A stretch of DNA of 64,000 bases. Source: Flectonema sp. DT1601 (taxonomy: Eukaryota > Euglenozoa > Diplonemea > Diplonemida > Diplonemidae). How positions within the stretch are numbered: position 1 is the first letter of the stretch; every line of letters begins with the position of its first letter. Below, piece after piece: positions 58,179 to 64,000 of this stretch. Made by a program: the position numbers and the translations under genes. The notes under the pieces are model-generated. The model did not search any database and was not told where the DNA came from. It saw nothing but the letters and a program-made list of their open reading frames with translations. The stretch lies in NCBI GenBank assembly GCA_964019425.1, contig OZ025786.1:1426001-1490000 (forward strand), read 5' to 3'.

Positions 58179-58850
58179 GATCATACATACCTGATGCGCA
58201 CAAACATATCTTTTGCAGAACCGTTAGTTGGGTTCATTTTTGTTTTCCCTTTTTCTTCAGTTTTGTAGTTGATATCAATTTTGTATTAATACCTGAAATT
58301 GTTACTGTTTTTTTTTTTTTTTTTACATTGTCCGAGTCCACCCCCTTTCTTTTTCTTTTTCTTCTCTCTCTTTTTTCCTGGAACGCCCATTCGTCAGGGA
58401 AAAAAAAAAAAAAAGGAAGTGGCTAAGCAATTATTTTCGAGCAGTAAGCCCTATTCTTTTTATTTTTTATTTTTTTGCTCCTCCCATCTTTTTTTCTTGT
58501 TTTTTTTTTTTTTTTGAAAAAACCATGTTCTATTCTCTCTCAAAAGACGTTGCTTATATTTTTTTTAAATACTTTAATCATTATTATTACTCTATAGGAT
58601 TACTTATGTTCGTTGTGAACAAAAAAAAAAAAAAATAAATAAAATAAAATAAAACAAATGGATGTTGGAATCGCTGCGGTAGGATCTTTCCAGTTCTCGC
58701 AGCAAAGTTATTATTATGTTTTTCCCCTCTTTGTTTTTTTTTTCCCCTTTCATGTTGAATGCCTTAAATGAGCTTTCTCCATTTGCATTGTTTTCGCGTT
58801 TTTACAAACCATACAAAAACCCTTCAGTTATATTGGGGTTATTATTATTT

Positions 58851-58891
<41 letters not shown>

Positions 58892-59164
58892 CTTCAGTTT
58901 GGTATGTTGCGTTTTGGTAGGGTTTTTAACCAGTTGCTTAAAGTCAACATTTTGCTCAGAAAATCTTTCTTTTTTTTTTTATTCTTTCATTTTTATTTTT
59001 TTTGATTTGTACGAACCTGATAGTTTATGTGAGTTCATTTACACTTTTCGGAGGTTTTTTTTTGTTTTCATCTAACCACAGCAAAAATCTTGTTTCTTTT
59101 TTTATTTTGATACATAATTCTTCATAACTTTATTCTTTTCTCTCCATTCAGTTCAACTATTGTA
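57301..59164. other. Intergenic, long T runs
   Basis: This 1.86-kb region includes T runs at 58150-58178, 58307-58324 and 58857-58891, the longest in the window. The frames in it are T-run artefacts (poly-Phe). Similarity to the region upstream of 54847 begins only about 45 bp before the next ATG. Confidence 0.65.
59129..59151 (+). promoter_or_regulatory. Putative trans-splice acceptor
   Basis: TCTTTTCTCTCCATTCAG ends 13 nt before the ATG at 59165. Confidence 0.55.
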
Positions 59165-61630
59165 ATGATTTCAATAAAATGGTCGAGTAACTTTCTGGTA
59201 TTCGGATGTATTTTAATATCCGCTAGCATCTGTTCGATACTTTCGATAACATCATCAGACGATGCGATTTCAAAGACGGAGACGAATCGAGACTCGTCAG
59301 TTGATCAATGTTTTAGTTTTAGTAGTAAAGTAATAACAAATAGAACTTCTGAATATCTAAACTTATTATCAGCTGGGGTGGTTGATTCAATCACAACGCA
59401 ATTTGAAACACATAGATCAGTAACACAATTGGTATTATCTGAGATGCTTGCTGGTGATGATCAACAAAGAGGTAGTTGGGATTTCATGTGGAATAAAAGA
59501 TCAATGTTTGTTAACTTGTATAATTCTTTTTATGACAATGGAGTTGCTGCTCTCGGTGTTGTTAATAAAAATAGCGCTCTGGTGTTCGTTCTTGAAGATG
59601 TTTTTACCGTTCGTTCACCGTTTCGACATACCATTCTCACTGTTAATAATGGTTCTGAATTCGAAGTACCAGGCATTCCAACTAGACTTAGACTGGGTTG
59701 GGGAACGGTTACAAATTTTACCGGAGAATTTGCGAATCCAGAACCACAATTCCATCCAAACTGTAAAGAGTGGAGGGATTATCCGTGGATTGACATGAGA
59801 CCTTGCTATGGTAATCCGGTGAATGCTCAAGCCGCTGTTGTTGTTGAATTGCTTGGTAAGATAGTACCTCCCGGTATCGACAACTTGACATTCACACCAC
59901 CCATTCCAATTGGACCATATGTTGGTATTATATGCTATGGTACTTACTACAATTCAAAGGGTGAGTATATGGGAGTCAGTTATGCAGCCTTAGACACTCG
60001 TATCATGGATCGTTTTCTTCAAAGTCTTAATATCCCTGGTATGGGAAGAATATTCACCGTCGTAAAGGAAGGGAATTGGTTGAGGCTTCCTGTTGACTTG
60101 CATCTGACAGGAGTGTCAAAAGGTGCTTCTGGTAGAGGAAATTCAACACACGCTCAAACAGTAGCAGCCATTGATGCCGATGATGATATCATTAGAAACA
60201 CAGCATTGTACATTGAATCTACTTATCCAAACAAGTACAGTAATATTAGTGATAAAGGTGTTTTTGAAATATCTATTCCGGTTGGTGTAGGAGGAGGAAA
60301 TGAAACTTTCTATGTTCTGGTTAACACTTTCGACAACAACAGACAAATCCGGTGGTACGTTGTGACCGTCTTGGATAGAGAATACATTCTCGGTGAAGTT
60401 GACAAGGTGACTGGCGAGACGAAGGTCGGTATCTCAGCCTCATCGAAGACCATTTCGGACGATCTGAAAACATCGAGAATGGCGTTGATCTTGACCATTG
60501 GAGGGACAGCTATTGTGTTACTTATTGGGGGATACTTGGCAATCACAACTGTCACAAAACCGATTAATATTTTGAAGAATGAAATGGCCAGCGTTGCTGT
60601 CATGAGACTTGAAGACGTTAATGAGAACAGAGACTTGTCGATGCTTTCTGAAGTTTCTCAAATGCAGCAGTCGTTTATTCAAATGATGCAAAACTTACGA
60701 GAATACAGAAATTACATCCCACAATCAGTGTTGGTGTCCTCAACTGATGATGAGGCAAACGACGGAGATTTCGAATTCGGAACTTCCATAATCACTTCTA
60801 ACAGCTCTGAGGACTCAGCAACAAGAGCTTCACGCTCTCGTACTGCAACATCACACGGTCTCACTTTCACTAATGCTAAGGATATGATGATCAAACACAG
60901 ACGGATTTCAATCGCAATCACAAACGCAATCGCGTTCTGTGCAGAACCTGGTGGTCTACAATACCACAAAGAGTACATCGCTCAGTCACTAAAACAGTGC
61001 ACTCAACATGGAGGTATACCTGATAGTTTTAACGGAGATCGTTTTATAATGATGTTCAATGGTCCGAAAACCTGTACTGGTCATCCAGTCCAAGCTGCCG
61101 GAACATGTCTTTCAATTATCGGTAGTGCTCATTACAAGATTTCTGCATCGGTGTCGTCAGGAACTGCCAAATGTGGTAACATGGGTTGTGATGGTCTCAA
61201 GAAGTACAGTGTTATTGGAAGTGTGTACGCTGTTGCTATGACGTTAGAGAGGATTAACAGAGTTTTGGGTACTAAGTTGTTATGCTGTCCGACTGCAGAG
61301 AGAGATGTCAACAGGTCGTTTTATACACGTCTTGAAGACCAACTTTGGTACCCAAAATATAAAGGAGATAAAGCAATGTGCATCTATTCGATTGTGTCTG
61401 AAAAACATGTCGCGCATGAAGAGTGGATGTATCAGTTGCAGACGAGTGAAGAATCGAATCCGACCAAAGCTCACAATGAAATAATGCAATTCTATTGTAC
61501 GAAGGAATATGAATTAGCGTTGTCATCAATTGGTGATAACACATCACTCGCTCAACTAAAAGAAAAAATATTAAAAGCGATTGAAACAGGAGTTAACTGT
61601 ATCAATGCTATTGGAACAGAGTTTGTTTAG
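59165..61630 (+). CDS. Cache-HAMP-cyclase receptor, paralogue 2 (cyclase site altered)
   Basis: The product has 821 residues and the same architecture as the 54847 gene: TM, dCache-type sensor, TM, HAMP-like linker and cyclase fold. Here too the first metal Asp is replaced (ISIAITNAIAF), while NGDRFIMMFNG and KCGNMGCDGLKKYSVIG remain. Residues 1-68 and about 293-518 are nearly identical to paralogue 1, while the sensor part between them (about 69-285) differs clearly, as does a linker of about 60 residues before the cyclase domain. The C-terminal tail (EEWMYQLQTSEESN, then C-T-K-E-Y-E-L-A-L) matches the W-Y tail of the other cyclases here. Different sensors on one output module suggests different ligands. 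Confidence 0.75.
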   Translation: MISIKWSSNFLVFGCILISASICSILSITSSDDAISKTETNRDSSVDQCFSFSSKVITNRTSEYLNLLSAGVVDSITTQFETHRSVTQLVLSEMLAGDDQQRGSWDFMWNKRSMFVNLYNSFYDNGVAALGVVNKNSALVFVLEDVFTVRSPFRHTILTVNNGSEFEVPGIPTRLRLGWGTVTNFTGEFANPEPQFHPNCKEWRDYPWIDMRPCYGNPVNAQAAVVVELLGKIVPPGIDNLTFTPPIPIGPYVGIICYGTYYNSKGEYMGVSYAALDTRIMDRFLQSLNIPGMGRIFTVVKEGNWLRLPVDLHLTGVSKGASGRGNSTHAQTVAAIDADDDIIRNTALYIESTYPNKYSNISDKGVFEISIPVGVGGGNETFYVLVNTFDNNRQIRWYVVTVLDREYILGEVDKVTGETKVGISASSKTISDDLKTSRMALILTIGGTAIVLLIGGYLAITTVTKPINILKNEMASVAVMRLEDVNENRDLSMLSEVSQMQQSFIQMMQNLREYRNYIPQSVLVSSTDDEANDGDFEFGTSIITSNSSEDSATRASRSRTATSHGLTFTNAKDMMIKHRRISIAITNAIAFCAEPGGLQYHKEYIAQSLKQCTQHGGIPDSFNGDRFIMMFNGPKTCTGHPVQAAGTCLSIIGSAHYKISASVSSGTAKCGNMGCDGLKKYSVIGSVYAVAMTLERINRVLGTKLLCCPTAERDVNRSFYTRLEDQLWYPKYKGDKAMCIYSIVSEKHVAHEEWMYQLQTSEESNPTKAHNEIMQFYCTKEYELALSSIGDNTSLAQLKEKILKAIETGVNCINAIGTEFV

Positions 61631-62192
61631 ATAACCTTCGTGAGTCTACGACTCCACTTCTATAAGTAGGGCAAAAATGATGACAATACTGTTTCGGAAA
61701 GAACGCAAACTTCGATCCGATGTATTTTTCTTCATTTTTCTTTTCGCCTGTACAATAAATAAGTTTTTTTTTCTTCTTTTTCCTTTTCTTTTTTGCTTTC
61801 CTACTTAGGAAGTATCTGTTTAGACAATCCGGCCGACAAGACAAATATAAATAGTGGAAGTTGGCAAACTACGAGGACACATGTAGATAACGGTATGGCT
61901 CTTTCAAGGGAATTTCTTTTTTTTCCTGTTTTTTTTCTTCTTATTCTGTTACTGTTTCTGTCCTCTCAATGTGTTTTCAAAAGAAACCGGGGTTATGATG
62001 CTGTGCACCTTTTTTCTTTCCTTTTTATATAATTGCGAGAACGTTTCCAAGCAATTACAGTTTGTTTATAATTAAATCAAAAGCATCTTTCCTTTTACTT
62101 GATATCACAAATCACAAATTACAATTTTTTTTTTTTTAGTCGATTTTCGACTCTCTCCCATCCCCCCTTTTTTTTATTTTTTTATTTTTTTT

Positions 62193-62459
62193 TATTATGA
62201 ACATGAAACTTAAAGTAACTACATTCCAGTCCTGCAAACTGGAATGACTCAGTCTCAACATTTGACTGACTTACTTCTACACCATACTGATGAGAGAGAA
62301 TAGAGGTAAGAGGTATATGGATTACTCTCGAAACCTATAGTTACTTTAATATGCTAAGTTGCGCATCACCCTTAGTCACTGTATTTAAAACTAATGTTAA
62401 ATTATCTTTATGTTTTTATGATACAACACAGTTGTAATTTTTACAAAATCGAACATACA
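62193..62459 (+). repeat. Repeat B, copy 2 (full length)
   Basis: Nearly identical to 8125-8390 (one T-run length change noted), including all arms of the junction structure. It is followed by ACCCCCC, as copy 1 is followed by TACCCC and copy 3 by a C run. C-rich sequence also lies about 30 bp before it (62161-62167). Confidence 0.85.
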
Positions 62460-62582
62460 ACCCCCCATTTATCCAAGTCCCCCCCTTTTTTTTTTTTTTT
62501 TTTTTTTTGGCGTTATTCATCGTTATGTTGTTTTATAATACAATGCATTTGTATTTTACGTACAAAACCGAACAGTTAACAC

Positions 62583-62618
<36 letters not shown>

Positions 62619-63903
62619 GTTATTGTGTTAAATCCTCTGCGTTCATATGCATGAGTGTTTACCGATACCGAATATTACCCTTAGTCAGCTGTATCATAAC
62701 TAATAGTTTGTTTAGATAACTCTGGTACAATACAGATATTTATTTCTTCACATAAATATATTCCAACATTTTGAAAAAAAAAAAAACTCTCCCCTCCTCT
62801 TTTTTTTTTTTCTTTCTTTTCTTCTCTTCTCGATATTAAATGTAGTACCCAAAACCTTTATATCTATTTTGATGCTGTAAAATTGTTTTGTTTTCTTTTA
62901 CAAAATGTCAAAAAATATCACACCTTCTTGACTGTCAGGTGCTGTTGATAATTTTTTACAGTATTCAATTTTGTTTCCAAGATATGTAATTCTCGGAGGA
63001 GAATTGTCAATCGAAGTCTTGCGAGCAATGTAGACATAAAGTATAACTCAGGGGTTTTGATTTTACTGTTCAACCTTTGGTGTTTTTTGACATACTTTTC
63101 GCTGTGTGTCAAATCTATAGGCTTATTTTTGTTACTGGGAGTGAGCAGTGTAATCTGTGTTTGATGAACGTGAGGGTTCATGGATGTGTGTCTTCGTGTG
63201 TGTGGAGCTGCTTTCCTACCTTTTTTTTTTTTTTTTTTGAATAGTTACCTTTTGGGCAATTTTCTTGTTCCAGTTAGTAGAAAAATCGAAAAAAAAAAAA
63301 ACAAACAAACAAACAAATCAAAAACGTTTCAAGGTGCAGGCAATTCATCAAATACAAAAAAATTACTAACAGTTCTTGCGTTGTTATCTCTATATCTCTC
63401 TATATCTCTCTTTTTTTTTTCTCTCTTTCCCGTTGATGTTTTCTAGTCTTTGTTTAAGTCCTCGTATTTGCTTTACTTTGGTTTCTTTTTGTATTTTCAA
63501 TTCCCTCTTTTTCTTCATCCTATGTGTTTCTACTGCTATTGTTGTTAGTTGCCTAGGCGTGCTTTCCCTTATTTTTTTTTTTTTTTGAATTTCTTTATCC
63601 ACATTTTCCAAGTCATTTATTTTTTTTTGACGCAGGCAATGTCCCTTTACTCTATAAGTAGTGAAATACTTCAACCTCGAAATTTTTTTTTATTTATTTT
63701 TACGTTTAATTGTTCTTTTATTGTGCTGGAGACTAGTTCTCTATTTGCAGCAAATCAATTCGTGTAGAAGGCATCACAGAAGAAATGCTTTAAGCGTATG
63801 TAATACGAAAAAAAAAAAAAAAAAAATTGAATAAGTTACTCTTTACCCGAAATATAGTTGGATATCAGTTTTTCTGACTTTTTTAGGAAACTAATTTCTG
63901 TAC

Positions 63904-63919
63904 TTTCTGTACTTTATTG
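63904..63919 (+). other. Spliced-leader-like motif
   Basis: TTTCTGTACTTTATTG is identical to the last 16 nt of the Leishmania spliced leader exon as I recall it. The preceding 9 nt repeat TTTCTGTAC. The following bases (ATTTCC) are not a splice donor, so this is not an intact leader gene; it may be the relic of a retrocopied spliced message. Confidence 0.4.
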
Positions 63920-64000
63920 ATTTCCTACCGTTCACCTGGTTAGAGTCGATTTTGTGCGGGTTTTTCTGACAGGCATAAAACTATAATGAGCAGTTGTAAG

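Larger units (their letters stand above)
61631..64000. other. Non-coding tail of window with repeat B and relics
   Basis: Contains repeat B copy 2 (62193-62459), two weaker B-like stretches (about 62514-62580 and 62665-62740), several T runs and a leader-like motif at 63904-63919. Frames here are short and without family signal. Confidence 0.6.

Noticed and set aside
58716-59075. Poly-Phe-containing frame
   Set aside because: Product of a 35-nt T run; no family signal.
1-64000. CRISPR arrays, rRNA genes, operons with ribosome-binding sites
   Set aside because: None seen; introns and gene families show a eukaryotic nuclear genome.

Overview
This window is nuclear DNA from a flagellated protist that uses the standard genetic code. 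It is AT-rich, with dozens of A or T runs of 15-35 nt between genes. About 20 protein genes, and parts of others, all lie on the + strand. Most have no introns; three have clear short GT-AG introns (ESRP-like 2971-4774, coiled-coil 12572-13175, MAK21/CEBPZ 48977-52228) and an ankyrin gene (16549-17955) has four. Flagellar content (DRC8/EFCAB2, a TTL-family ligase, EF-hand and IQ proteins), class III cyclases with transmembrane or Cache sensors, and large repeat-bearing surface proteins fit a free-living flagellate. One-strand gene order, pyrimidine-tract-plus-AG sites just before most start codons, and a 16-nt match near 63.9 kb to the 3' end of the Leishmania spliced leader point to Euglenozoa (an intron-bearing, diplonemid-like or early kinetoplastid lineage). 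That placement is inference.

Layout. 0-7.5 kb: 3' end of a cyclase, DRC8, a coiled-coil protein, an ESRP/Fusilli-like RNA-binding protein, and a ubiquitin-like plus propeller-like protein. 8-15 kb: a retroposed structured repeat (B), a TTL ligase, two unknown proteins and a secreted Cys/Trp-rich protein. 15-18 kb: a 785-bp element with terminal inverted repeats, and a ubiquitin-like/ankyrin gene with one repeat per internal exon. 18-24 kb: two tandem mosaic paralogues of a multi-pass surface protein with a PTAV-repeat stalk. 24.6-26.9 kb: a six-TM double cyclase. 27.75-29.5 kb: a decayed piggyBac. 31.6-45.2 kb: five mostly unrecognised proteins, including an LW/RP-repeat protein and a 1687-residue EF-hand protein. 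45.8-52.2 kb: a NYN-like protein, a DUF962/Mpo1-like protein and the ribosome-assembly factor MAK21/CEBPZ. 52.5-61.6 kb: a MULE-like scrap, an IQ protein and two mosaic Cache-HAMP-cyclase receptors. 61.6-64 kb: non-coding, with repeat B and the leader-like motif.

The least expected structure is (1) two different kinds of 3' splice site, A-rich for cis introns and pyrimidine-rich before ATGs; (2) repeat A, which makes up most of two introns in opposite orientations and has two non-genic copies; (3) repeat B, a 266-bp RNA-like unit with a multi-helix junction, flanked in one copy by a 14-bp target duplication at a C-rich site; and (4) patchwork near-identity between neighbouring receptor paralogues, suggesting recurrent gene conversion.
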